NCBI GenBank assembly: GCA_963843525.1
Contig: CAWJKM010000009.1
Location: forward strand, 62,001 to 126,000
Reading direction: 5' to 3'
Length of the DNA stretch: 64,000 bases
Origin: DATJPR01 sp963843525
GTDB taxonomy: Bacteria; Bacteroidota; Ignavibacteria; UBA10030; UBA6906
In this document: piece by piece, positions 26,214 through 36,264 of the stretch
Layout of the letters: each line of letters opens with the position of its first letter
How positions within the stretch are numbered: position 1 is the first letter of the stretch
Notes under the pieces: model-generated
What the model was told of the DNA's origin: nothing
The model's input: the letters and a program-made list of their open reading frames with translations, nothing else
The model's database searches: none
Translations under genes and position numbers: made by a program

Positions 26214-29081
26214 CTACTGCGCTGTCAACGTCAGGGTCGTTCGCACCATTCCGTCGGTCGGCCCGACTTTCGTGTCCACCTCCTGCTGAAAGATTCTTGC
26301 CGGGTCAATGGCGCCTTTGGCCGTAAGATATTCCATCACCGAAGCCGCACGGCGCTGCGCCAACGACCGAAGATCATCCTCACTCACGTGCACCGAATCA
26401 ACCAACCGCTTCCATGCTGTCTGAACAATGAGTGAATCGCGGTCGGCCTCCGTCGTACCCTGCTCGGGTATCAGCTTTCCCGGGTCTTCCTGAAAAGTCC
26501 TCGTATAGAGCGACAACAATGATTCGTCGTCTCCCTTTTGAAGCCTGGCAGGACCTGACGGCCTCATTCTTTTCACAACAGCCTTTTCAGCCAGCGCTTC
26601 CCGATCGACACTTTCACTCGCATTCCCCTTGATCTGCAGATCCAGGGCGGGTCGATCCTTCAATCCTTTTGCCACAGTCTCCAATTTTCCGTACTGATCC
26701 TGCATCAGTGAGTCCGACCCGGAAGGAAACGCCACATATTGAAGATCATCCCCGTTCCCGCCTCCAACGAGCGATCCTATCAGGGCAAACGGCGCGGTCA
26801 CAATCTTCCAGAGCAGGTTCAACACCGCCTTCAGAATAATCGGGAAAAAACTGAATTCAGGATCGTCCAGGCTTCCGCTGACGGGAACATCGAGGTCGAT
26901 AACTCCTTTCGAGTCTTTCAAGAGCGCGATCGCAAGCTTCACGGGGAGACTGGTGGCATCGGGGCTCTCCACCTTTTCGCCCAACGTGAGCTGGTTGAGG
27001 ATCACCTTGTTGTCCGCCTCGAGGAAGCGTTTATTCAACTTGTAATGAAGGTCGAGACTGAGTTTCCCCTGTTCGATTTTGTAGCCCGCGAATTTCGAGA
27101 AATATGGCGTGAACGACGTGAGTTCAATCCCGTCGAATTTCATCTGGATATTAGTGTACGCGTCCTCAGTGAGAGGGTTGATGCTGCCTTTGATGAGCGC
27201 CGGAGCATATTTGTCCACCTTCCCTTCGAGGTCGACATCAGCGTGGGTCAGTTCTTCCGAGGAGAGCCCCTTGATGCTCCCGTTCAATTGCTGCACTCCG
27301 ATCGTGAAATTTGGGGAAAGTGAGAGATCACTGAAGTTCATGGACCCGTCCACCACTGATACTGTTCCAATCTTCGTGACAATGCGATTCACTGTATCCC
27401 TTTGCCCGGGGAGAAGTCTGGCCGTTTTTGATGTGTCCCGCACAGGATTTGCTGCGGTATCAGCCGGCTGGGCCATGACATGCTGGATTGTGGTCGAGCG
27501 ATCCGGACTGACCACCACGCGCGCATACGGGCGCGTCGCAACGATCTCAGCCACGCTGAGTGACGCCGGGTTGGAGCGGTAATCCACCTTTCGAATCTCG
27601 AGATGATCCCAGCGTGTGAGATCTTCCTTAAGAACAGGGTCGTCAATCCGACCGCCATCGGAAGTGAACCCGCCCCGGAACGAAAGCGCCATGGTCTTCC
27701 GCTGGACGGCGTAGCTCAATTTCCCCTGCACGGAATACGTCCCGGCACGAAGTTGGGCCCGGCTGTACCGCGTGATATAGGGTTGAAGAGCCGGGAGTGG
27801 CGACTTTGCGACGCGGATATCCAGATCCGCGTTCCGGGGATCCAGGGAGAGCGTCCCGGAAACCTCGAATATTCCGCCGCCGTTGAGAACTCCCGTTCCC
27901 TCCAGGGTGGTGGCCCCGGGAATTCCAAAAACAAAGTTTCCTGCAACGAGATTGACGCTGGAAAGCGATAGTGGAGCATATGGCTCCAGAGATTTGTCCG
28001 TAAAAGTGAACCCCAGATTCTTTATCACTGCTGTCTTCAGGACAAAGCTCAGATCGGATGGCATGGTATCCCGTGGATCGGGGCGTGGGGTAAGAAGCTG
28101 TTGGAGCGTTATTGACCCGTCCGCGAGATAGGAAGTCCTGATGTCACCGCCGACAACAAGCAGGGAATCAATGGACACCCGCGTGTGGGGATACACCACC
28201 GCGATCCCTGCTGCGTGCACTTCCGGGAGCGTTACGGGAGGAAGTGTGTCCGCCGGATCCGCAATAACGAGATCCGATGCATCCACCCTCCCCCGGTCAA
28301 GCCTGAACTTCGTCGTATCCCCGGAGAGTGCGAACCGGTACTCCCCGCGAAAATTGATCGTCCCCGAAGGAGTGGTGAAGTTCAGCTGATCCCTCATGAA
28401 GTCCCAGAATGTGTAGACGCGGAGGTTGCTCACTTCTATGAGCCCGTTCGAGCGCGGAGGAGTGACCGAAAGATCTCCCCGCCAGTGCAGCTTTTCATTC
28501 TGCCGGGTCACTGCATCGAATTCGTACTCTCCCCCCTCCTGCGGTTTCGTCGTGAAGTTCTTGAGGGTGAAGTCCAGGGAGTCGATCATCTTGACCACCG
28601 GGTCCGGCTTTGAGAGGTCCTGATAAAAGATCGTCCCCTGTCTGATGGAGAGTTCATCAATCACCAGTGCTATCGATTCTTCCGTGTGGGTCACGGTATC
28701 GGGATGACTCTGGTCGAGGAGGTCGCTGATGCTGAATTTTCCATCTTGAAGAACGCGAATGGCGATGTACGGCGTGTCGAGGCGCAATTCCGAGAAAACG
28801 TAAGCGTGCTGAAACAGCGACCTGAGCTGGTAGTTGAGAAACAATTCGTGGAACGAAACCAGCGTCGCGCTGTCGCGATCCAGCAGGGAAAAATCTTCGA
28901 GATCAAGAGAGAGGGCGAACGGATTGACCCGAAGATTACCAAGTTTCACAGCGCGATGGGTCGTTTGTTCGAGAGCCTGGACGAGCTTCGGCTTGAGTAC
29001 GGATGGCGCGACAAAAAAGCCCAGGAGAGCGTAGAGCGCTATAAGGGATATGGTGGCAATGAAGGTCTTTTTGTATCGCAT
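26214..29081 (-). CDS. AsmA-like DUF748 envelope protein
   Basis: A 955-residue protein with one N-terminal membrane helix (FIATISLIALYALLGFFVAP) and a long beta-rich periplasmic body. Landmarks of the DUF748/AsmA group: VLKPKLVQALEQTTHR, VNPFALSLDLEDFSLLD, a central LSLDLHYKLNKRFLEADN then GVIDLDVPVSGSLDDPEFSF, and a C-terminal alpha/beta part (AQRRAASVMEYLTAKGAIDP). AsmA-like proteins form bridges that move phospholipids between inner and outer membranes, so that is the likely role, by family. ATG at 29081 follows GGAGATGCC. The gene stands 15 bases from the convergent thioesterase. Confidence 0.9.
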   Translation of the reverse strand: MRYKKTFIATISLIALYALLGFFVAPSVLKPKLVQALEQTTHRAVKLGNLRVNPFALSLDLEDFSLLDRDSATLVSFHELFLNYQLRSLFQHAYVFSELRLDTPYIAIRVLQDGKFSISDLLDQSHPDTVTHTEESIALVIDELSIRQGTIFYQDLSKPDPVVKMIDSLDFTLKNFTTKPQEGGEYEFDAVTRQNEKLHWRGDLSVTPPRSNGLIEVSNLRVYTFWDFMRDQLNFTTPSGTINFRGEYRFALSGDTTKFRLDRGRVDASDLVIADPADTLPPVTLPEVHAAGIAVVYPHTRVSIDSLLVVGGDIRTSYLADGSITLQQLLTPRPDPRDTMPSDLSFVLKTAVIKNLGFTFTDKSLEPYAPLSLSSVNLVAGNFVFGIPGATTLEGTGVLNGGGIFEVSGTLSLDPRNADLDIRVAKSPLPALQPYITRYSRAQLRAGTYSVQGKLSYAVQRKTMALSFRGGFTSDGGRIDDPVLKEDLTRWDHLEIRKVDYRSNPASLSVAEIVATRPYARVVVSPDRSTTIQHVMAQPADTAANPVRDTSKTARLLPGQRDTVNRIVTKIGTVSVVDGSMNFSDLSLSPNFTIGVQQLNGSIKGLSSEELTHADVDLEGKVDKYAPALIKGSINPLTEDAYTNIQMKFDGIELTSFTPYFSKFAGYKIEQGKLSLDLHYKLNKRFLEADNKVILNQLTLGEKVESPDATSLPVKLAIALLKDSKGVIDLDVPVSGSLDDPEFSFFPIILKAVLNLLWKIVTAPFALIGSLVGGGNGDDLQYVAFPSGSDSLMQDQYGKLETVAKGLKDRPALDLQIKGNASESVDREALAEKAVVKRMRPSGPARLQKGDDESLLSLYTRTFQEDPGKLIPEQGTTEADRDSLIVQTAWKRLVDSVHVSEDDLRSLAQRRAASVMEYLTAKGAIDPARIFQQEVDTKVGPTDGMVRTTLTLTAQ

Positions 29082-29280
29082 GGCATCTCCGTTTCACCTT
29101 TTCATCAAACCCTTCAGAGGGTCGATTCCTTATGAGGGTATCTCACCCCGAGGGCCTTGCCCCTGTGAGCGTCGACGCACCTGAATATCCCCAACTCCAT
29201 TTCCTGCGAACTTCTGGATCGGTCCCTGGTGCCCCTCACTCAAGAGCCCTGGAAATCGCAAACGGCCGGTTCGTGTATGC

Positions 29281-30186
29281 TCAAGGATGGAAAACAACCT
29301 TTGACACCACCGGGTAGTGATCGGACGGGAACGTTCCGTCGCGCTCCGATCGATCAATGAAGGACTCCTTGACTTCAACACCCGGGGACGCAAATATGTA
29401 ATCGATCCGTTCTCCCTGCGTGCCTCCCTGAAATGCGTGGTAGGTTGCTGTCTCAGTCTCCCCGGGGTGCGCCACACCATACGTATCCACAAGAGGAAAG
29501 ATATTGGGAGTCGACACACTATCTCGATCGGGGAGAGCGCGCAAACCGACCATATAGGGAATGACGGGATTCTCCTGCCCCGTATTGAAATCTCCCATCA
29601 CGATTACCGGGTCCTTGAATCGACGTTCGAAGATCCTCTTTGACACAAGCTGCACCCCCAATTCGCGAGATCGCTGAGAAACGTGATCGAGATGCAGATC
29701 ATAAACGTAGAGCCACTGCTCATTCTTCTTGTCGAAAAGCCTTGCCCACGTGCAAATTCGCGTGCAGGCGTTGCCCCACGTTATAGAACCCGGGGTTTCC
29801 GGGGTGTCTGAAAGCCAGAACGTTCCACCCTCCCCATAATCGAATCGGGATGAGCGATAGAGGATCTGGCTGTGTTCACCCGCAGATTTCCCATCATCAC
29901 GACCGACGCCGACTTCGGCGAACCCCGGGAGCGCCGCACGTATTTCGTCGATCTGAAAACGGAGCGCCTCCTGAAGCCCGATGACATCCGCGCTGTCCCC
30001 GAGCATCCGATCGAAGGCCAGACCTCTCCTCACCTCCCACCGGTTCGGCCCGTCGTCGGCCGTGCCGTAACGGATATTGAACGTCATGACGCAAATCGGA
30101 CCAGGGGGGCTTGCCGCATTCAAAAGGCAGGAAGACGAAATCACGAAAAAGAGCAGAAGGGCGACAAAGAGAAAATGAGTTTTCAC
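29281..30186 (-). CDS. secreted endonuclease/exonuclease/phosphatase-family protein
   Basis: About 301 residues: a secretion signal (MKTHFLFVALLLFFVISSSC) and an EEP domain with the usual metal and catalytic residues: VMTFNIRYGTADD, GLQEALRFQIDEI, VYDLHLDHVS, VIVMGDFNTGQENP and PSDHYPVVSKV. The family cleaves phosphodiesters of nucleic acids or phospholipids; sphingomyelinase-like and nuclease members cannot be told apart here. A GTG at 30186 is chosen because it opens the signal peptide; a TTG at 30228 would overlap the upstream glycosidase gene by four bases and is possible. The Cys in ISSSCLL could be a weak lipobox. Confidence 0.87.
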   Translation of the reverse strand: MKTHFLFVALLLFFVISSSCLLNAASPPGPICVMTFNIRYGTADDGPNRWEVRRGLAFDRMLGDSADVIGLQEALRFQIDEIRAALPGFAEVGVGRDDGKSAGEHSQILYRSSRFDYGEGGTFWLSDTPETPGSITWGNACTRICTWARLFDKKNEQWLYVYDLHLDHVSQRSRELGVQLVSKRIFERRFKDPVIVMGDFNTGQENPVIPYMVGLRALPDRDSVSTPNIFPLVDTYGVAHPGETETATYHAFQGGTQGERIDYIFASPGVEVKESFIDRSERDGTFPSDHYPVVSKVVFHP

Positions 30187-30224
30187 GATTGACCCTGTGG
30201 ATTTCGATTGTTGAGGTGAAGGCT

Positions 30225-32492
30225 TCAACCTCCGGACCGAAGAGCGATGCGCACATCCATTTTCGCCGTAGCATCTCCGTGATGCTCCGTCGTTCTGCTT
30301 TCCCTTCCCATCGTCAACTCAATGGTGAACTGCCCGCTGTGTGTATCGTAGCGAAGGAGACGGGCACTTCCCCGCCCGGTCGCAACCCCTGGCCTCGACG
30401 GGGCAAACCCTACAAGAGTGACGGAAGACTCTTTCTCTCCGAAAATCACTGAGGCCTCTATGCCGGTCGGTAGGTTTTGCACCCAGTCGATGCGTTGCCT
30501 TCCTCGTGAGACAAACTTCCCGGGATCACCGATAAGTGCCATCGTACTCGGCCCGACCGCGGCCAGTATGGAGTACGAAGACCCGCCTGCGGGGATGTCC
30601 GGCATTGAATCGGTCGCCGCCATTACCCGTCCCGTCTCCGTCGAGAAATCGTAGACGAACACTTTCCCCTGGAGTCCGACGTCGGCAGGACGTGTCACAA
30701 CGGGTGCAGTGATTTTCGAATCGTTATAACTGAAGAGATAGACCGTCTTCTCCGCTCCATGGGATCCCGGATCCCGCGAGAACGTATACGCGGTCCGGCA
30801 CGCAGGGATTCCCTTCGCGTCCGCGAGAACGGTCGGGTCTGTCGGCACGATCGGGACATCAGGTTTGACGATGACGCCATCAGGCCGAACAGCAAAAGCG
30901 ACATTGGCCGGATCCTCCGATCCATACGCATCGCCGATTCCGACCATGCCACCCGAAAGCGTGGCAAGTAAAAGATTGTTTCTCTCCGTGCTCATGAAGA
31001 CATCCGCCCAGGGCCAGACCCCCAGGGCGCTGGCCATCCGCGAGCCGTAGAGGAACTCTTTCCATTTTTCCCGTTCGAATCGATCCCCGCTCACGCGGAT
31101 CGAGGTGAGATTGGAATACTGCGCGCCCCCTGCGAGGAAATGCCGGGGCAGAGCCATACAGTATTGCATCGTCATCCCATGACGCGCGCACGCAGCGGAC
31201 ATCTCTTCCAGGAACTGGTGTCCAGCCCAGGTCGTTGTTGAGAATTCCGGAGAGTAACGATAGATCATGCTCAGCCAGTCTTGTTCGTAGGTTACCACCC
31301 CCCATGCTTTGATCTGTGAGATGATCTTCTCCCACCAGCGACGGTCTACTGCCCCTATCCCGGAGATCCTGTAGGTTTGGCGATACGGGCTGTCTCTCTC
31401 GATCCAGCGGTTGTGGGTTATCAGTGGAATCCCCAGACTATCTCTGAAAGCCTTCAGTCCCCGGGGAAACAATTCGGGGGCGGGCACGTATTCGAGCAAG
31501 CCGCCGTACCGGTTCCATTCCCCTGCCGGCAAGCTGGACGTTTTCGATTCGTTGCGGTCGGGAGCGTGGCCGTCGGGGGGGACGAACCCTTTCAGATACC
31601 ACCAGCTATCCAGCTGAAGATAGCGAACAGGGATATTGATGCTGTCGAGATGCCGCTTCTCCGCAAGGAGCGTTCCCTCGTATCCTTTTGTCGTGTCGTA
31701 GTTATAGTAATAGGTGGCACCATTGTCCGTCCAGTAGCCCAGATATCGCAGCCCGACGTCCGCCTCGTTGGAAGGGCGTTTCTTCCCGTAAAGGTCCGTC
31801 AGGAAATGTCCCCACGTCTCCCATGCAGAGTTCACCCCGCTCTCCCATACCAGAAGGGTCTTGTAGCTGAACCCCTTCGGCACAGTTCTCAGGGACGAAA
31901 GCAGGCCGCTGGAAAGCCGTCCTTCGCCTGCCTCGCTGATACCAGCAACCATGAAGTCAGACGAGGGAGAGATGATGCAGGTCGAGAAACTGTCATCGAA
32001 GAGCACTACGGGCCCGCTATGAATCACGCCAGGCGAATTCTCCCCTCGGCCTACCGAGGCGAAAACCGGCGGCACTCCGAATTCATGTTCCGAATAGGTA
32101 AGCAGATGAAGGTTGGCGGGAATGCCCCGAAGCGAAGGGAAGGGTGGCGGTGCAGCATTCAGAGATTCCAGCGCCGTTTCCACGAATACAATTGCGTTCC
32201 GATTATGATAGACGCGGATCGAGCCCCGAAAACGAGCCGGAGCCGACCATTCAAAATTGATCTCGTCGTACTTTCCTATCCTGTCAGTCCCCCGACGGAC
32301 CACGCCGTTCGTGACCGGCCCTTCAAGGATTCCCCGAAACTCCCAGCCGGTTTTTGTGATGGACACGTCGTAGTGTGCCTCCTGCACGCTCAATTGCACT
32401 GTCATTGCGGCGTTTTGAATACGGAGATCTTTTGCGGCAACCGACGAAACGAGGATGGGCAAGAGCACGTAAGGCAAGAGACAGAATCGCAT
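30225..32492 (-). CDS. secreted melibiase-like (GH36/clan GH-D-type) glycosidase
   Basis: A 755-residue enzyme with signal peptide MRFCLLPYVLLPILVSSVAA, an N-terminal beta domain, a TIM barrel (LGYWTDNGATYYYNYD, VRYLQLDSWWYLKG, GIPLITHNRWIERDSPY, VVTYEQDWLSMIYRY, MTMQYCMALPRHFL) and a C-terminal beta domain. The order and motifs are like alpha-galactosidase-type enzymes of clan GH-D, but the usual KWD nucleophile string is not visible, and YEQDWL may serve instead. It should act on alpha-linked sugars outside the cytoplasm. ATG at 32492 follows GAGGTCACCTTC. The EEP gene lies directly downstream in the same direction. Confidence 0.75.
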   Translation of the reverse strand: MRFCLLPYVLLPILVSSVAAKDLRIQNAAMTVQLSVQEAHYDVSITKTGWEFRGILEGPVTNGVVRRGTDRIGKYDEINFEWSAPARFRGSIRVYHNRNAIVFVETALESLNAAPPPFPSLRGIPANLHLLTYSEHEFGVPPVFASVGRGENSPGVIHSGPVVLFDDSFSTCIISPSSDFMVAGISEAGEGRLSSGLLSSLRTVPKGFSYKTLLVWESGVNSAWETWGHFLTDLYGKKRPSNEADVGLRYLGYWTDNGATYYYNYDTTKGYEGTLLAEKRHLDSINIPVRYLQLDSWWYLKGFVPPDGHAPDRNESKTSSLPAGEWNRYGGLLEYVPAPELFPRGLKAFRDSLGIPLITHNRWIERDSPYRQTYRISGIGAVDRRWWEKIISQIKAWGVVTYEQDWLSMIYRYSPEFSTTTWAGHQFLEEMSAACARHGMTMQYCMALPRHFLAGGAQYSNLTSIRVSGDRFEREKWKEFLYGSRMASALGVWPWADVFMSTERNNLLLATLSGGMVGIGDAYGSEDPANVAFAVRPDGVIVKPDVPIVPTDPTVLADAKGIPACRTAYTFSRDPGSHGAEKTVYLFSYNDSKITAPVVTRPADVGLQGKVFVYDFSTETGRVMAATDSMPDIPAGGSSYSILAAVGPSTMALIGDPGKFVSRGRQRIDWVQNLPTGIEASVIFGEKESSVTLVGFAPSRPGVATGRGSARLLRYDTHSGQFTIELTMGRESRTTEHHGDATAKMDVRIALRSGG

Positions 32493-32683
32493 GAAGGTGA
32501 CCTCGGACTTCTTGGGAACGGAAGGTGTGCAGTATTCTACAAATAATCGCCGGAAGGAGCAACCACAGATCAGGGGGAGAAGACCTTTCGGCTTTCACAG
32601 GGAGGTGTTCCGCGGGATTGCTTTATGCCGGGGTACCCGTCATCCGTGGCGAGAGACAACGGATACCCTCAGGCTGTTGGAGT

Positions 32684-33739
32684 TCATCGGGAAGCGTCAA
32701 GCAGCGTGGGTTGGAAAGAGATCACAGATTTCTCAACCGTGGGGTGCACGGGAGGGCAATACCGGCCATAGTCATGCGCCCAAAGGTAGATCTTGGCGAT
32801 TATGCCGATCGCGCTGAGACCGAGTGATGACGGAGTCCGACCGGTCGGCCCGGCAACTGATGCAGGAATGATAATGAGATTGCCGGTCCCGAGAGGTTGA
32901 CCCGACATCGTGTCGTCGCCGTCCGTCGGCCAGTCCGAGTTTTTACCCGCCATACGATATTGCCACGTATCGCCCCCCGAACCGGAGATCTGGATATAGT
33001 TGCTTTTTGCCTTATACCAACCGCGCTGGTCAGACGCAGTGTCTGCCCAGAGGCGATTCGGGTCGACAACCCAGATCCGTTCATTCCCCGGAGAACCGGT
33101 GACTTTGTATGCAATCAAAGTGTGACCGCCCGACAGCGGACTCCAGGTCTTTGTAATGCTCACCAAGCACGGCCCCTCCTTATCGATGGTTTGCTTCGCC
33201 AGCGCAACTCCATAGTGCGCCTTTTGTGCCCGGGGTTGGACGCCAAGATCGGGGAGGGACTGCTGAATGTATTCATTGATGCAAGCGACAGAAAGCTGAT
33301 GGCCGTGCATGATATTGATCGCGCGGGTGAGCGCAGCGTTCGCAGGGGATCCGTCACTGTTCACTGCCGAGCCCTGCCGGACCGGCGGACCACAGAAGCC
33401 CAAATAGCCGCCGAATTTGTTCATCATGAGACTGAGAATGCTCAGGCCGAAGCAATTCCCAGCACCGTTCCCGGTGCCACCAGGATCAGGCAGCTTCTCC
33501 TTGAACACATTGTCGTAGAATGCAAGGTCGAACCCGGATGACATCCAGGCCGTGTTCGAATCGGATGGTACGCCGAAGAACGAATGGCAATAGATGTCCC
33601 AGCTGAATTTCTTCGTAGAGAAGTTTTGGAATCCCCATCCGTAGAGTGCAGGCTCAGGATCGTCGGCGGCCTTCGCCTGCTGGAAGGCCAGCGAGAACGC
33701 GAGCACAAGAAATGCGCCTTGAACAATACGCCGCTTCAT
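32684..33739 (-). CDS. secreted papain-fold-like cysteine protein
   Basis: A 351-residue protein with signal peptide (MKRRIVQGAFLVLAFSLAF...QAKA). A likely catalytic Cys96 in GAGNCFGLSILSL, His206 in SGGHTLIAYKV and Asp226/Asn228 in WVVDPNRLW give the C-H-D/N order of papain-fold or C39-like peptidases. Function is inferred; it could be a peptidase, an amidase or an inactive relative. It is the last of three minus-strand genes for secreted proteins, 40 bases after the FN3 protein gene. C-terminal hydrophobic stretch (GLSAIGIIAKIYLWAH) is odd for a secreted protein and may contact membrane. Confidence 0.6.
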   Translation of the reverse strand: MKRRIVQGAFLVLAFSLAFQQAKAADDPEPALYGWGFQNFSTKKFSWDIYCHSFFGVPSDSNTAWMSSGFDLAFYDNVFKEKLPDPGGTGNGAGNCFGLSILSLMMNKFGGYLGFCGPPVRQGSAVNSDGSPANAALTRAINIMHGHQLSVACINEYIQQSLPDLGVQPRAQKAHYGVALAKQTIDKEGPCLVSITKTWSPLSGGHTLIAYKVTGSPGNERIWVVDPNRLWADTASDQRGWYKAKSNYIQISGSGGDTWQYRMAGKNSDWPTDGDDTMSGQPLGTGNLIIIPASVAGPTGRTPSSLGLSAIGIIAKIYLWAHDYGRYCPPVHPTVEKSVISFQPTLLDASR

Positions 33740-33779
33740 ATTCGTCCTCCTGGAATTTCGTCAAACCGCTCCTGCTGCA

Positions 33780-36251
33780 TCATGGATGACTCCCGCTCTT
33801 CGGCGCCGACAGGCCCGATGCGCCGCCGGTCTTTTTGAGGTAGGCCACCCGGTACCAGTAGCTCACCGTCCGCGCGACGGAATTGTCGACAAGAGTATTC
33901 GTCCGCACGACACTGTTCACCTGATAGTACGGGCCGGCCTGCGCCATGCCGCGGAATACCACAAACCCCGACATCGAAGTCGAATCGTAGCCGGGTGTCC
34001 AGGTGAGTGTCAGCGCACACGGGTTGTCCGTTGCCGTGACCGCGGTAATCTCCGGCCCGGATTCACGATTTCGGGCAAATGTGAATGTGCTGATGGCCAT
34101 GGCACTATCGACGGGCGTCTCGTTGCCGCTCTGATCTATTCCCAGCGCCTTGTACCAGTAAATCCTCCGCGGCTCGGCCTTCTTATCGACAAACGTGACC
34201 TGACTCATGTAATCGTTGCTTACAAGGGGGATCGTATTGCAGCCCACTGTCGCCGGTGCCTTATAGGGAGTAGTGAGCACGATATTGGATCCGGGGGGAG
34301 GGACAATTTTCATCCCGCCGACCCAGCCATATGCTCCATGTTCACCCGTCTCCGACCGGTAGATATGGTACGCAGCGATGTCCTGAATCGGCGGACCGAT
34401 GATATCCACCACGATCGCGCTGTCCCTGGCCCACAGACCGGAGATGATTCCCGGTTCCGGCGGCGTGCGGTCCCGAAGTCGCTGGCACACAATGATTTCC
34501 TTCGTCTTGTCCGGGACAGGCATCGACCCGCTGATATTCTGTGACAGGTCCTGCGCCTTGATCAGATAGGAATAGCAGATCGGTGAGCCGGCCGGTATGG
34601 AATGATCGTCGAAGTACGTCGGGTTTCCCCGTGCTTTCGCTTCCTCCTGCGTCATTACACCGACCAGAACGAAGGGACCGCCGCACGCGGAAGGTTTTCC
34701 GGGTTTGGGGGGATTCTGCTGGGGCGTTTTTTCCGCCGCGCCGTTTGGTCGTCTCTTCGTTGAATCAGGACAGGGAATCCAGTCCCCGTAATCGCACAAT
34801 GCCCGGTAGATGAGGTACCGGTCGATGTCGCAGTCATTGTTGAGGTTCCACTTCACCCGGATGTAATCGTCAAACCCTTCCGCGTTGGTCCCGGTCACAT
34901 TCTTTGGGCGCGTCGTGTCCTTGAGGGCGCCACCCACCGCGGCGGAGCGCGTCGACACGTTGCCGTTTGAATCTACTGCTTCCACGCGGAAATAGAGCGT
35001 GCTGTCCCGGCATGCACTCCGCAATCCTGCGGTGGCATCCACAACGCGAAGCCAGCGTGTGGAGTCCGTCGGGCCGGGGTGGGGTGCCGAACCCACAAAC
35101 GACGCTCCGGTGTTCGGGTTCTCGCCGCTGACATACCGGTACACCCTGTAACTCTTCGTCTGCTCTTTGTGACCATCAATATCGCGGTCAACCCGCGGCC
35201 ACCGGATCTCAAAGCTGCTGGTCGATTCAAGTGGGTTGACAATGATGGTATTCGGAGTGCCTGGCGGTGTCTTGTCGACAGGCACACCGTTGACAATGGA
35301 CGAGAACCCTCCTTCATTGCCGAGAATGTCCTTGTGTGTCACCTTATAATAGTAGCGGATCCCGTTACTCGGCCCGGTAAACGTTCCGGCCACTCCCGGC
35401 ACGGATCGGGGGGCGGGATTCCCGACCGAGTCCCATCGCTCATAGTCGGTAAATCCATTCGCCGGCGGTGAGACGAGTGCGCTGTCCAGATCACGGGAGA
35501 TATCGATCGACATATCGGGCATGTTCACGCGCCGGTAGGGCCCTCCCATGGAGAGCGCACGATAGACATTGAACGGACTGAACTCCGGAGAAGGCTTATC
35601 CCAGAGAATCTGCAGTTTGGCGTCTCCGACCACAAGGCGCACGTTCGCAGGCGTCGGGATCGATGCCGGAGATCCCACCGTGATGGTTTTTTCGTTTGCC
35701 CCGATGAGGGGAGCTTCGGTACTGTCCAGAAGCACACGACGGATCTGATAGGTATACGTATTTGCCATGACCACACCCACGTCCAAAAATCCAATCCCCA
35801 TCACCCGCGCGACTGAAGGGCGGCTCCGGGCGAAGATCAAGGCCTTGGTCCAGTCGGGGCTAAACTTGAGGTACGAGGTGATCGCGCAGACATTCGCCAG
35901 CGGGAGGTGCGTCGCGGAATCGCTGAACGCCGCCGCGAGCATCTCCCAGTCCGCGGAGCCGCCCGGAATAACCGCTTTGAACGCCGTGCAGTCGGTTATC
36001 GGCGCAATGGGCGTCGGGTTCAACGGACTCGAAGGGTACAGGGGAGCGCCTCCCGGCTTGCGGTAGATGTTGTAGCGCACCAGGGTCGACGAGGTGGTGT
36101 CAGCCGGCCAGACGAGAAGGACCTGTCCCGGGCCTGAGGCTTTTGTGAACGCCGAGAGGTCCTGCGCGACCGTCTCTTCGATGGAACCGAAAAGGAGCGT
36201 CACCGGGAGCACCGCAAACGGAAGCTTGTGAATCAGCTTTTCGAGGTTCAT
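33780..36251 (-). CDS. large secreted FN3-repeat protein (823 aa)
   Basis: Signal peptide MNLEKLIHKLPFAVLPVTLLF, then several fibronectin type III-like domains. Typical strands recur: VLLVWPAD ... YNIYRKPG, LQILWDKPSPEFSPFNVYRA, FEIRWPRVDRD ... YRVYRYVSG, IRVKWNLNNDCDIDRYLIYRA, LTLTWTPGYDSTSMSGFVVFRG. These domains mediate protein or carbohydrate contact. A Cys-rich insert (CPDSTKRRPNGAAEKTPQQ near the middle) separates two of them. The last domain ends in SGSHP, with no Por sorting tail. The gene sits 13 bases after the stop of the 1396-residue protein gene, so it is in one operon with it and with the papain-like protein. Confidence 0.82.
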   Translation of the reverse strand: MNLEKLIHKLPFAVLPVTLLFGSIEETVAQDLSAFTKASGPGQVLLVWPADTTSSTLVRYNIYRKPGGAPLYPSSPLNPTPIAPITDCTAFKAVIPGGSADWEMLAAAFSDSATHLPLANVCAITSYLKFSPDWTKALIFARSRPSVARVMGIGFLDVGVVMANTYTYQIRRVLLDSTEAPLIGANEKTITVGSPASIPTPANVRLVVGDAKLQILWDKPSPEFSPFNVYRALSMGGPYRRVNMPDMSIDISRDLDSALVSPPANGFTDYERWDSVGNPAPRSVPGVAGTFTGPSNGIRYYYKVTHKDILGNEGGFSSIVNGVPVDKTPPGTPNTIIVNPLESTSSFEIRWPRVDRDIDGHKEQTKSYRVYRYVSGENPNTGASFVGSAPHPGPTDSTRWLRVVDATAGLRSACRDSTLYFRVEAVDSNGNVSTRSAAVGGALKDTTRPKNVTGTNAEGFDDYIRVKWNLNNDCDIDRYLIYRALCDYGDWIPCPDSTKRRPNGAAEKTPQQNPPKPGKPSACGGPFVLVGVMTQEEAKARGNPTYFDDHSIPAGSPICYSYLIKAQDLSQNISGSMPVPDKTKEIIVCQRLRDRTPPEPGIISGLWARDSAIVVDIIGPPIQDIAAYHIYRSETGEHGAYGWVGGMKIVPPPGSNIVLTTPYKAPATVGCNTIPLVSNDYMSQVTFVDKKAEPRRIYWYKALGIDQSGNETPVDSAMAISTFTFARNRESGPEITAVTATDNPCALTLTWTPGYDSTSMSGFVVFRGMAQAGPYYQVNSVVRTNTLVDNSVARTVSYWYRVAYLKKTGGASGLSAPKSGSHP

Positions 36252-36264
36252 GGTTCAAACACCT

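Noticed and set aside
31377..32546. 389-codon open frame antisense to the melibiase-like gene
   Set aside because: It is a shadow of a clearly coding minus-strand gene; no domain, signal or SD is seen.
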